Positions 41,989-51,605 of a DNA stretch of 64,000 bases are shown here, in pieces (the first letter of the stretch is position 1; each line of letters starts with the position of its first letter). This stretch comes from Bradyrhizobium guangdongense (GTDB taxonomy: Bacteria; Pseudomonadota; Alphaproteobacteria; Rhizobiales; Xanthobacteraceae): positions 6,971,501 to 7,035,500 of the forward strand of contig NZ_CP030051.1 in assembly GCF_004114975.1 (NCBI RefSeq). The letters run 5' to 3'. The notes under the pieces were generated by a model. The model was not told the origin of the DNA. It was given only the letters and a program-made list of their open reading frames with translations, and searched no databases. The position numbers were made by a program, and so were the translations under genes.

Positions 41989-44900
41989 TCAGGCGTGGTT
42001 CGCCAGGATGAAGTCGCTGGCATGCATGCTGCTCGCCACGAGGTTCTTCAGCAGGATCGACTGATGGTCATCGAGCGTGACCAACGTGTCGCTTCCCTGC
42101 TGCGTAACGGCGATATCGCTGAAGGAATGGATGTTGGCAAACTGCTGCAGGTCGATCTTGTCCTGACCCGAGTCGAAATTAACGATGGTGCTCTGAACCG
42201 GAAGCGTCGAATTTGCAAACGTGAACTGGTCCTGCCCGACGGTCCCGACGAGAATGGGTCCTGTCGGTGGGTCGACGACCAGCGTGCCGCCGGCACCATC
42301 GCTCACGAAATTGAAGCTGTCGACGGTGTAGCTCCCCGAAAACTTGATGATCGCCGTGTCGGTCCGGTCGCTCAGCGTCAGCGTACCGCCCAGCTGATCG
42401 GCGTTCTGGGTATAAGTCACCCCGGTAAGGTGCGAGAAGTCGATGTCCTTGAGATCGAGCAGGTCCGAATTGGTGACGGTGCCGTCACCGGCAAAGCCGT
42501 TGATTACGCCGGTGTAATCGGCGGCGTGCTCGATCACGAGCGTGCCGGTGGTTCCGGATTCGTTGGTGAAGGTCACGTCCTGTGCGGAGGCCTCGTTGAG
42601 ATCCAGCACCGTGCCGCTGCCGATCGTCATCGACGTGTCGGCGAGCGGATCAGACACCGTGGTGCCGCCATGGCCATCGCTCTGCAGATTCCAATTGATG
42701 TCTTTGCCGAGGAAGGACAGGGTAATCGTGGTCGCGCCGTTGTAGAAATCGACGGTCGTGATCTTCGTGTCCGAATTGTAGTGGGCCTGCGCCGACATCG
42801 TCGCCGTCCAGGCTAGGTCCTTCATGTCGATCTCGTTGCCGGACGACAGCGGAGCCCCGGCCGGAGACCCCGAGATGAAGCCTCGGAAATCCTTGGAATC
42901 GTCCAGGACCAGGGTTCCCAGGCCGTTGTCGTAATAGACGATGATCCCCGAAGCGGCGCCCTCGATCTCGACGACGGCCTTGTTGGAGATCTCGATGGCT
43001 CCGGTGCCGCTGACATTGCCCTTGATGTCGACAGTCGAGATGTTGTTGTTGGAGAAAGGGCCCGCCTCGATCAGGCCATTGTCGAGCAGGTCGCCGCTCA
43101 CCGTGAACACGGTGCCGGGCTCGGTCAGCAACGTCACCCCCGAGATGACGGTGAGGTCGTGGATCGTGACGCTGGTCGTGCTGTCGATCATGTAGGTCCC
43201 GGCAGCATCGAGCTTGACGTCGTAGCTCGCACTGGGCACCCCCACGCTCCAGTTCGACGCAGTGTTCCAGCTGCCACCGGCCGTGTTGATCCAGTGGTCG
43301 ACTGGGGCGAGTTCGACGATGGTGCCACCGGCGCCGTCGCTGCTCGTGAGGAAATGCACGTCGCTGTAGTCGCCGATGAGCGTGAGCGAGATGCTGTCAC
43401 TGTGCGTATCGCTCACGACGAGCTTGCCAGTTTCGTCGTCGTAGACCGCCGTCGTTCCGCTGTCCCAGACGATAGTCGACAGATCGATCTTCTCATTGGC
43501 GGCAAAGCCGGCGATCGCACCGCCGAAGGTCGCGGTGTCGATCTCGAGCTCGGCGCCGGCGCCGCCGAAGGTGACGGTCTGCGACACCACGTCCTTGATA
43601 TCGAGCGACGCGCCGGCGTCGATCGTAACCGAGCCGGAGCCGGACAGTGATCCGAACAGCGTCAGCGTCCCGGTGTGGACCTCGATGAGGTGGTTGTTGG
43701 TGATTGTGCCCGTGATCGACGCCGTGCCCCAGCTGCCGATCTCGCCCCCATTGGTGATGCCCGGCCCATTCACGACAGCCGATGCGCCATTGAGCAGATC
43801 GATTTCGCCGGCATTGACGATCGAGGACAACGTGCCGAACACGCTTGTTCCGGATACCGTCCAGATTCCGCCCGCCTCGTTGTTGAAGGTGGCGGTGGCG
43901 ACCGAGATGTTGCCGTTGATGTGGCCGGTGTTGTTGATGGTGACGGCGCCGCCGGACTCGGCGATGGCATAGGTCGTCGACGTCACGCTGCCGGCATCTG
44001 CCGGCCCGATCGTGCCCGCATTGTCGATCAGCGCCGTGCCGGTCATGTTCTCCTGAACGAAGATCGCATAGTGGCCGCTCGCGCCCACGACCGAGCCGTT
44101 GTTGATGATATGGGTCGAGCCGGTGGCGACCGGGTTGCCGGTCTCGCCCGTGTCGTTCTGGGTGACGACGACACCGGCCGTTCCGGTGGCGGTGAGCGTG
44201 CCATCATTGAGAATGGTGACACTGTCTTGGCCAACCGCCACGACTCCCAGAGCGACCGAACCCGTGGCCGCCCCCTCGTTGGTGACGCTCACATCACCGC
44301 CGCCGTGGTCGAAAGCTCCGATCGCGATGCCAGCGGAGGTGATCGACGACGAGGCACCTGTCGTGACCGTGATCTTTCCGATGCCCCAGGTGAAAGCATC
44401 GATGCCGTAGCCGGCATCCGCGGTGATGGTCGCGTCGCTGATGACGGTGACGTCGCCGTTGACGGCATTCGAGAAGGTGGCGTTTCCGCCCGGCTTGTAG
44501 CCGGCGATGATGGCGCCGGGCGTGGCGCCGTCGTTGTTCAGCGCGGAGCCGGAGTGGATGATGCCATGGGCCTTGACGGAGATCGTGCTGCCGGCACCGT
44601 CCGCGATCGCGGCGGCGTAGTTGACGGCCACGATGCCGGAGCTCCCCGACGCGACGATATCGCCCGCCGCCAGGATGACGTCGATATCGCCCTGGTCGAT
44701 GGTGTAGGCGAGAATGCCGTAGCTCGTCGCGCCCTTCACCGACGCGCCGGCCCCGAGCGTGACGGTAACGTCGCCGGTGCCACCGCTGAGCGCCTGGGCC
44801 CTGATGCCCTCCTCCGCGCCAACGATCGTGGTGCCGGCCGCGTCGTTCACGGTGACGTCGCCATTTCCGTAATTGTAGGCGTGGATGCCGTATCCCGCCG

Positions 44901-47900
44901 CGGCGGTGATGCTGGCATGGTTGTTGACCACGACCGAGCCGTTGACGTCAGCGTTGACGCTGCTGCCGTTCGTGGCGCCGGTGTAGCCGGCCTGGATGCC
45001 GGCCGGTGTATTGCCGCTGAGGTTGAGGCTGCTCCCGGAATTGATGGTGCCGTAGGCGTTGACAATGATCCTGCTATCCTCGGACGCGCCGATTGAGGTC
45101 GCCCGGTTGACTGCGACGATCCCGGAGCTGCCCGACGTTACGACACTGCCGGCCTCCGTGGTGACGACGACGTCCCCGCTGCCATAGCTGCGCGCGCGGA
45201 CGCCGTAGACCGAACTGCCGGCGATATTTCCACCGGCGTCGATCGTCACGTTGCCATTGCCCCAGGTCGTCGCATCGATGCCAAAGGCACCGCCGGCCGC
45301 GCCGCCGAGCTGGGTGATCAAGATGTCGCCGGCATTGGCGGCGTTCAGGTTCTCGGCGAGAACGCCTGCCGAATTCGCGCCGGTGCCGGTCGCCATGCCG
45401 CTGAGGTCGTTGACGGTGATCCCGCCGCCGCCATCGGCGCCGAAACTCAGCCAGATGCCATGGCCGGTCGTTCCCTTGATGTCGCCGGTCGCTTTCAGCG
45501 ACACGTTGCCCACGCCGTTCTGGGTGACCGCAACGCCATTCGCCGCTCCGGTCAGATTGCCGGTCAGCGTCAGTATGATCGCGGCGGGCTGGCCGCTGGC
45601 GCCACCGGTCGACGTGACATCCAGCGCGTCGCCGCTCGAGGTCGTGATGCCGGCATCGCCGGTAACGATGAAGGTGCCGGCCTGCGAGGCGAGCACCGTA
45701 ATGGTCCCGGTGAAATTCTGGCCCGACACCTTGTCGAGCTGCAGCGTATCCACCCCACCGGCGAAGGTGACGGTCTGGGCGGTGGCGCCGCCAAGTTCAA
45801 GTGTTGCGCCGTCGTCGACGATCAGCGCACCGACACCGGTCAGACCGCCGGAGAGGTTCAAGGTCCCGCTCTGCACCTCGATGGCGCCGGTGTTGCTGAC
45901 GCCACCCGTGACCGTGTTGAGGCCGGTGACGCCGTAGAGATTGCCGGCATTGCTGAGGCTGCCGCCATTGATCGAGGCTCCGGAAAGATAGAGCTCCGAT
46001 TGGCTATCGACCGTCACCGCGCCGGTGACGCTATTGCTGATCGTCAGATTTGCGAGCTTCAGCGTGCCGTGGTTGACCGCCTTGAGATTGGCGGTGTTGG
46101 AGATGTCCTCACCGGAGATGTCGAGCTCGCCTCCGCTTGCCTGGATCAGATTGTGATTGACGATGGCGTGGAGCGTGGCCGGATCGATTGTCAGCGTGCC
46201 GCCGGTGACGGTGATCGTGCCCGTGTTGGTAATACTTGCGTCGTTGATGGCACTGGTATCGGTCGATACCAGCATGCCCGCGATCATCAGCGTTCCGCCG
46301 TCGATGGTTGCTCCGACGAGACCGAGCGTAGAGCCAGACGCGACCGAAACCGCACCTGCGGTGTTGGTCACCGTCGTCGAGATCAATTTCAGCGTGCCGC
46401 CGTTGATCGCAGCTAGCGTGCTGGTGTTGGTGACGGCCTCGTGGTCGATGTCGAGTTCGGCCCCGTTGGCCCGAAGTGTGCCGGCATTGGCGATGGTGGC
46501 CGAGGTCGTGGCGACAAGCGTCAGCAGGCCGCCGACCGCTTCGGTCAGGCCGTTGTTGGTGATGCACGCATCGGCGATCGTTGTCGCACCCGACGAATCC
46601 AGCGTACCCAGGACGGTGAGCTTGCCGCCAGTCAGATTCGCATCCGACAGCGTCAGCGTCCTGCTCGCATCGACCTTGACGATGCCGTGATTGGCGATCG
46701 CGGTCCCGGTCACGGCCGCGTCGCCGAGCGTCAGCGTCACGCCGCTCTCGACCGTGACGGCGCCGGTGCTCAGGCTGGCGTTGCCATCGATCTTGCCGGC
46801 TCCGGTGACGTCGATCGTGCCGCTGCCGTTGACGCTGCCGCCCGAGATCTCCGTGCCCGACAGCGTCAGCGTCTGTCCGCCGTCGACCGTCACCGTTCCG
46901 GTATTTGTCACAACGTCGTTGAGCAGCGTCGCGGCGCCGGCGATCTCCAGCGTGCCGGTGTTGGTGACCGCGCCACCCTGAACCCGCGCCCCGTCCTTGA
47001 GCTTGACGGTGTTGTCGAACGCGATGCCGCCATTGTCGGTGATGACCGTGCCTGACACGGTGGCGCCGTCGAGCGTCAGCTCGGCGCTCGCGATGACCGC
47101 GCGCGTGCTCAGCGTCGCACCGCCGTCGATCTTGCTGGTGCCGGTGACGTCGATGGTGCCACTACCGTCGATCGTGCCGCCCGAAATCTCCGTGCCGGAC
47201 AGCGTCAGCGTCTGGCTGTCATTGACCGTTACCGCCCCATTGTTGGTCACGACGTCGTTGAGCAGCGTCGCGGCGCCGGCGACCTGCAGCGCGCCGGTAT
47301 TGGTCACCGCGCCACCCTGGATCGTGGCATCGCCCTTGAGCTGAACCGTGTTGTCTAGCGTGATGCCGGAATGGTCGGTGATGACCGAACCGGACACGGT
47401 GATACCGTCGAGCGTCAGCGCGGCATCGGCGATGATCTCGCTCGTGCTCAGCGTCGCCCCACCGTTGATCCTGCTGGCGCCGGTGATGTCGATCGTGCCG
47501 CTGCCGTTGATAGTGCCGCCCGAAATCTCCGTGCCGGACAGCGTCAGCGTCTGGCTGCCATCGACGGTTACCGTGCCATTGTTGGTCACGATATCATTGA
47601 GGAGCGTCGCAGCGCCCGCGATCTCCAACGTGTCCTTATTCGTGACCGGACCGCCCTGGATCCTGGCTCCGCCCTTGAGCTGGACCGTGTCGTCGAGCTC
47701 GACGCCGGACTGAACGGTAATCACCGAACCGGACACGGTGACGCCATCCAGCGTCAGCTTGGCGTCGGCGATGACCGCGCTCGTGCTCAGCGTCGCGCCA
47801 CCGTCGATCTTGCTGGCGCCGATGACATCGATCGTGCCGGTGCCGTTGACAATGCCGCCGGTGATCTCGGTGCCCGACAGCGTCAGCGTCTGACCGCCGT

Positions 47901-50900
47901 CGACCTTCACCGTGCCGGTATTGGTCACGACGTCGTTGAACAGCGTCGCGGCGCCGGTGATCTCCAGCGTGCCGGTATTGAGGACCGGGCCGCCCTGGAT
48001 CCTGGCACCGCCCTTGAGCTGAACGGTGTTGTCGAGCTCGATGCTGGAATTGTCGGTGATGACCGAACCGGACACGGTGACACCGTCGAGCGTCAGCTTG
48101 GCATCGGCGCTGACCACGCTCGTGCTCAGGGTCGCGCCACCATCGATCTTGCTCGCGCGCGCGACGTCGATCGTGCCGGTGCCGTTGACGGCGCCGCCCG
48201 AGATCTCCGTGCTCGACAGCGTCAGCGTGTGGCTGCCCTCGACTTTCACCGTGCCGAGGGATGAATTGACGACGGTCTCGTGCAGGAGTTCAACCGCACC
48301 CTTGACGTCGACCATGCCGGAATTGTTCAGCGTGCCGTTCTCGATCAGGCTGGTGCCATCGAGCTCCAGCGTGCCCAAAATGGTGACGGTGCCGCCATCG
48401 ACGGTGGCGCCGTCGACGATCAACGTCGCGCCGGCATCGGCCTTCAACATGCCGCCGGTATTGTGGATCTCGGCGAGCGTCTTCAGGGTGCCGCCGAGCA
48501 ATTCGAGCGTACCTGAATTGGTGATCACGGCATCGACAGCAAAATCCCCGCCGACGGCCAGCTTTAGAGTGCCGGCATTGGTGAGCACGCTGGTGTCCAG
48601 GATCTCAGCCAGCCCGCCCACCGAGATCGTACCGGTCGCGGTGTTGGTGAGAATCGAATCGGCGCTCATGTCAAGCGAGCCCGATATCGTCAGCGAGCTC
48701 AAATTGAGCAGCTCCGGCGGCGGACCGCCGAAATCGTTCATCGTCACCGATCTGGCAAAGGCAGCCGCATCGATCGTCGCCGGAAAGGACGGCGTCAGGC
48801 CGTGCAGCTGGTCAGTGATGACGATGACGTCGTCGTCGATGGTCGGGACCGTACCGGTCGCCCAGTTCGTGGGGTTTTCCCAGAAACCGCCGGGAGGCAC
48901 GTCGGGCTTCGCGGTCGCAATCCACACCACGGCGGGAGCGTCGGTACCGGTGATCTCGACCGTGATGGTCTGCTGCGCGGTGGCCCCTTGCGAGTCCGTG
49001 AGAGTCACGGTGTAGACCAGCGTCAGCACCTCGCCCTTCGGGATGAAGTCGGCGAGATAGACCGGCAGATCGGCCAGCGACCAGTTGATGGTGCCGGTGC
49101 CGTCGCCGGTGCTATCGGCGGCGATCGCGACCGACAGCGCGCTCTGGAACGCCGCGAGAGGACCCGGCGGAACGGTGCCATGATCAGGCAGGGTCGCGCT
49201 GGTCAGCGCCACCGAAATCGTGTGCTTGTCCGTGAGGTCAACGTCGGTGAAGTCCAGCGTACCCGATGTCGGCACATCACTGGTAAGCGGACCGCCCGGA
49301 ACGCTGGTGCCGCCCGAGAACGTGATGACGGGAGCGCTGCTGGTGATCACAGGCTTGTCGTTGGTGCCCGTGATCGTAATCGTGATCGGGATGAACGTGG
49401 TTTCAGGCTGGACTGCGAAATTGTCGTCGACGCGGACCATGTAGGTCAGCGTCAGCGTTTCACCGGCCGCCAGGAAGTCGAAGACGTGGTCGGGGATCGT
49501 GTAGGTCCAGACGGCCGAACCGTTATTGGTGTTGCCGCCGTCAGGAACGACGCTGAGCTGGATCTGCGTCGCGGCGATGTCCTGCTTCTGCAGAGCGGTG
49601 AGCGAGCCGGTGACATCGTGCTGGCCGGCGTCCTTGTAGACATAGTTCGGCGCAGCAGCGAGATCCACCGCCACCGTCGGCCGGTCGCCCAGGTTTTGAT
49701 CGACGAACGTGATCCGGCCGGACACGGTATCGGGCCCGATGGTGTCGCCGGTCGCATCCGAGTGATCGGCGGTCGCCTTCGTGTGCTCGGTGAGCTTGAA
49801 CGACGATGTCACGTTGCCGTTGGCATCAAGGCTGCGCGCCTGCGGCGGGCCGGGAAAACGCTCGGCTGCCTTGTCCGCGCCACCTTGTCCCGAACCACCA
49901 CCAGTGTTCACGGCATTGTTGAAAGTCGCGGTCGCGGTGGCACCGGTGTCCGTCTTGATGAAGACAATGTTGCCGTTCTGCGTGATCGTATCGGTGAAAT
50001 TCGTGGTGAGCTTGGTGTTGGTGTTGTTGTCCGTGAACTTCAGCGTGAACACGTCCGTGATCAGCTTCTGAACATCGGGCGACAGCAGCGCATTGGTAAC
50101 CGAGACGTTGCCACCACTGATCTGGATCATCTGGCCGGCCTGGTTGACCGTCGCGATCGGCAGCAGCGTCAGCTTGTCGAACAGGATGTAGGAGCCGGTG
50201 GTGCCGTTCGGCTCGACCAGCACCTGGAAATTCGCCTGCGGCTGCGGATCGCCGCCGCCTGCGGGGACGACGAAGTTAATCTCGGTCAGCACCGCCGTGC
50301 CGCGGATGCCCATGGTGGCGACCGGCGTGTCGATCTTCATGTCGCCATGCTTGGCGGTCTCGCCGGCGACGAAGGTGATGGTGCCCGCAACCAGGCTGAG
50401 CAGCGAGGAGTTGTTCGACCCGTTGGGGTCGTAGACCATCTCGTTCAGCACCATCCGCGCGTTGGAGGACAGGCCGAACACGGTGCCGTCGACGAAGGTG
50501 ATGCCGAGCGTCGATTCCGAGCCGGTCGAGACGACGTCGCCCTTCTCGACGTTATCGCCGTTGTTCAGGACGACCGAGACGCCGTTGCGGATCGCGGTTG
50601 CGCTTCCGGTCAGCTTGGTGACGTGACCGATGACCTGCGCCGCGGCGGCACCGGGCGCGGCCTGCGCGACCTGAACGTAGCCGGTAAGCGCGCTGACGAT
50701 GTCGCCGGTGAGATGGGCGCCGTCGGGCGAGGCAATCGCCGCGCGCTTGTCGCCCCTGAAATAATCGTGAACGACGACGTCGTGGCCGTCGTGGGACAGC
50801 ACGAGATCGAGACCGGTGCGCTTGAACTCGCCGTGGAAGATGAGGTTGGGGTCGGCAATGACGACCGCGCCATCGGGCACATGACCGTGGGCCTTGGCGG

Positions 50901-50988
50901 TAAACGAATCGACATGGCTGGAGGCGGGCGAGAGGGAACCCTGGCCATCCAAAGAAAGCGCGGCGTCAAATTTGCCAGCGTAATTCAA
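41989..50988 (-). CDS. Giant FecR/VCBS/beta-repeat adhesin with T1SS signal
   Basis: A 2999-residue surface protein. There is no signal peptide. Layout: N-terminal region with an alanine-rich linker (109-118); FecR-like module (about 118-230); two VCBS/cadherin-like repeats (about 420-690, each ending ITGTNDKP or ITGTDAP); beta-helical repeats (about 750-1700) that include four exact-length 113-residue units (921-1372); a second repeat region (about 1760-2350) with YGIHAYNYGNGDV-like segments; and a C-terminal type I secretion target domain (2912-2999, GTVGQDQF, STIVNFDSGQDKIDL, ending ASDFILANHA). Only one cysteine is seen, around residue 1475. The start is an unusual TTG at 50988; no ATG lies nearby in frame and an upstream stop is at 51007. 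Likely a biofilm or attachment adhesin. Confidence 0.93.
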   Translation of the reverse strand: MNYAGKFDAALSLDGQGSLSPASSHVDSFTAKAHGHVPDGAVVIADPNLIFHGEFKRTGLDLVLSHDGHDVVVHDYFRGDKRAAIASPDGAHLTGDIVSALTGYVQVAQAAPGAAAAQVIGHVTKLTGSATAIRNGVSVVLNNGDNVEKGDVVSTGSESTLGITFVDGTVFGLSSNARMVLNEMVYDPNGSNNSSLLSLVAGTITFVAGETAKHGDMKIDTPVATMGIRGTAVLTEINFVVPAGGGDPQPQANFQVLVEPNGTTGSYILFDKLTLLPIATVNQAGQMIQISGGNVSVTNALLSPDVQKLITDVFTLKFTDNNTNTKLTTNFTDTITQNGNIVFIKTDTGATATATFNNAVNTGGGSGQGGADKAAERFPGPPQARSLDANGNVTSSFKLTEHTKATADHSDATGDTIGPDTVSGRITFVDQNLGDRPTVAVDLAAAPNYVYKDAGQHDVTGSLTALQKQDIAATQIQLSVVPDGGNTNNGSAVWTYTIPDHVFDFLAAGETLTLTYMVRVDDNFAVQPETTFIPITITITGTNDKPVITSSAPVITFSGGTSVPGGPLTSDVPTSGTLDFTDVDLTDKHTISVALTSATLPDHGTVPPGPLAAFQSALSVAIAADSTGDGTGTINWSLADLPVYLADFIPKGEVLTLVYTVTLTDSQGATAQQTITVEITGTDAPAVVWIATAKPDVPPGGFWENPTNWATGTVPTIDDDVIVITDQLHGLTPSFPATIDAAAFARSVTMNDFGGPPPELLNLSSLTISGSLDMSADSILTNTATGTISVGGLAEILDTSVLTNAGTLKLAVGGDFAVDAVITNSGTLELLGGTLKTLAEIHNTGGMLKADAGATLIVDGATVDGGTVTILGTLELDGTSLIENGTLNNSGMVDVKGAVELLHETVVNSSLGTVKVEGSHTLTLSSTEISGGAVNGTGTIDVARASKIDGGATLSTSVVSADAKLTLDGVTVSGSVITDNSSIELDNTVQLKGGARIQGGPVLNTGTLEITGAATLFNDVVTNTGTVKVDGGQTLTLSGTEITGGIVNGTGTIDVIGASKIDGGATLSTSAVIADAKLTLDGVTVSGSVITVQSGVELDDTVQLKGGARIQGGPVTNKDTLEIAGAATLLNDIVTNNGTVTVDGSQTLTLSGTEISGGTINGSGTIDITGASRINGGATLSTSEIIADAALTLDGITVSGSVITDHSGITLDNTVQLKGDATIQGGAVTNTGALQVAGAATLLNDVVTNNGAVTVNDSQTLTLSGTEISGGTIDGSGTIDVTGTSKIDGGATLSTRAVIASAELTLDGATVSGTVITDNGGIAFDNTVKLKDGARVQGGAVTNTGTLEIAGAATLLNDVVTNTGTVTVDGGQTLTLSGTEISGGSVNGSGTIDVTGAGKIDGNASLSTGAVTVESGVTLTLGDAAVTGTAIANHGIVKVDASRTLTLSDANLTGGKLTVLGTLDSSGATTIADACITNNGLTEAVGGLLTLVATTSATIANAGTLRANGAELDIDHEAVTNTSTLAAINGGTLKLISTTVTNTAGAVSVASGSTLGLVGATIDGGTLMIAGMLVSTDTSAINDASITNTGTITVTGGTLTIDPATLHAIVNHNLIQASGGELDISGEDISNTANLKAVNHGTLKLANLTISNSVTGAVTVDSQSELYLSGASINGGSLSNAGNLYGVTGLNTVTGGVSNTGAIEVQSGTLNLSGGLTGVGALIVDDGATLELGGATAQTVTFAGGVDTLQLDKVSGQNFTGTITVLASQAGTFIVTGDAGITTSSGDALDVTSTGGASGQPAAIILTLTGNLTGAANGVAVTQNGVGNVSLKATGDIKGTTGHGIWLSFGADGGGGITVNDLSGMATGTGANSAGVLAENLNAANAGDILITQLGGAAGGAFGIDATTWGNGNVTIDAGGNIAGSSVYGVRARSYGSGDVVVTTEAGSVVTSGSSGIVAVNRATSIGASEDSRIIVNAYGTINSGSSLNLSGNTPAGIQAGYTGATNGSSVNADVNGSVVVNNHASITAAAGYGIHAYNYGNGDVTVNDAAGTTIVGAEEGIRAQALSGGTGDVTVTLGAGASVKGATSYGILAYTIDQGDIDVILAAGDIVASGSSGIVAVNYAAAIADGAGSTISVKAHGIIHSGSALNNDGATPGAIIAGYKPGGNATFSNAVNGDVTVISDATITADAGYGIDAFTWGIGKITVTTGASSSITSAGIAIGAFDHGGGDVSVTNEGAATGSVALGVVAVGQDSVTILNDGTLTATGTAGVVVTQNDTGETGNPVATGSTHIINNGSVVGASGHYAIFVQENMTGTALIDNAGTIGPADAGSVTSTTYAIAESGGAVTINNTGHINGNISVATATFNNEAGGIWTVSGTSVFGTLSSIVNAGEIDLLNGASAVVNGPGITNGGEIGSWGTASITGTITNNHLIEVHTGTLTLFGSLSGSGSVTIDAGASLDIKDVVSQTVTFGGAGAELEIDTATFGGAIAGFAANEKIDLSTIVWDSGTTAVYDDETGKLVVSDTHSDSISLTLIGDYSDVHFLTSSDGAGGTIVELAPVDHWINTAGGSWNTASNWSVGVPSASYDVKLDAAGTYMIDSTTSVTIHDLTVISGVTLLTEPGTVFTVSGDLLDNGLIEAGPFSNNNISTVDIKGNVSGTGAIEISNKAVVEIEGAASGIIVYYDNGLGTLVLDDSKDFRGFISGSPAGAPLSSGNEIDMKDLAWTATMSAQAHYNSDTKITTVDFYNGATTITLSFLGKDINWNLQSDGHGGTTVSDPLADTSMTIGSGTVLDLNEASAQDVTFTNESGTTGTLVIEHAADYTGVINGFAGDGTVTNSDLLDLKDIDFSHLTGVTYTQNADQLGGTLTLSDRTDTAIIKFSGSYTVDSFNFVSDGAGGTLVVDPPTGPILVGTVGQDQFTFANSTLPVQSTIVNFDSGQDKIDLQQFANIHSFSDIAVTQQGSDTLVTLDDHQSILLKNLVASSMHASDFILANHA
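46873..48228 (-). repeat. four tandem 339-bp units in the adhesin gene
   Basis: The segment TLTLSGTEISGG recurs at residues 921, 1034, 1147 and 1260, and again at 1373, a constant spacing of 113 residues (339 bp). Each unit carries IDGGATLST, LTLDGVTVSGSVIT, NTVQLKGGARIQGG, NTGTLEI and GAATLLNDVVTN. The units are similar but not identical. Exact length conservation points to copying by unequal recombination, and unit number may vary between strains. Confidence 0.92.
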
Positions 50989-51605
50989 CCGGGCACCAAA
51001 AAGAGGTTAATATTTATGTAAGTATCGATTGCCTAAGCTTGCATATCATTACCAAGTCCTTAGCGAAACCATCCATTGCTTGTGTGATTTCGCGTGACTT
51101 GGCAGGGAGCGACTATGCTTACGGCGACATCGGTGGAGAGCCTGAAGTAATCGCCCGACCTATTGGAAGTATAGCTTGGCTTATCCGGGCACATTTTCCG
51201 AACCCCCGAGTATTCTGATTTATAAATTCGACAACGGATACCTAGCTCGTCTTTTGCCCGTAGTCCCCCGCGGCATACTGGGACAAATACGGAGCTAAAT
51301 CTGTGAGCCAACTAACAGAAACCGTGAAATAGCGGGTCGTTAGCCATAAGGCCCGGAATCGACCGCCCCACAACTTGTACCTGCAACTGGTCCCGTTTCG
51401 CGGCAGCGGGCCCCTTTCCTAGCCCCCGATTCGTAAAGTTTTACGCAATTCGTGCAGACCGGCTTCAGCCTGCTCCGCAGTTTTGGCACCCCGTCCGCCG
51501 CGCGTTAAACCGAACAATACGGCCCGTCTCGCACTATCTCCGCGAAAGCAACAAGCCGGCACGTCGAGGTCGAGGGACCAAAGCGAAGCCGGAAGGGGAT
51601 GTCAG
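50989..51605. other. 617-base divergent intergenic region
   Basis: No convincing gene lies here. The part next to the adhesin (51000-51320) is clearly richer in A and T than the surroundings, as expected for promoters. An 83-codon minus-strand frame at 51060-51311 has no family resemblance and is not called. The stretch probably holds the promoters of the adhesin and of the LapG-like gene. Confidence 0.6.
51432..51445. promoter_or_regulatory. palindrome CGTAAA-GT-TTTACG upstream of LapG-like gene
   Basis: A perfect 6-bp inverted repeat with a two-base centre, extended imperfectly by ATT/AAT. It is 160 bases upstream of the LapG-like start codon and might be an operator. Confidence 0.35.

Noticed and set aside
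46873..48228. CRISPR-like array suggested by regular repeats
   Set aside because: The 339-bp units are continuous coding sequence with diverged copies, not short identical repeats with unique spacers.
42048..51021. long plus-strand frames opposite the adhesin gene
   Set aside because: They mirror the repetitive minus-strand gene and show arginine/aspartate/valine-rich shadow composition without any domain.
51060..51311. 83-codon minus-strand frame between the adhesin and the LapG-like gene
   Set aside because: No ribosome-binding site, no family pattern and odd composition; the region reads better as promoter DNA.
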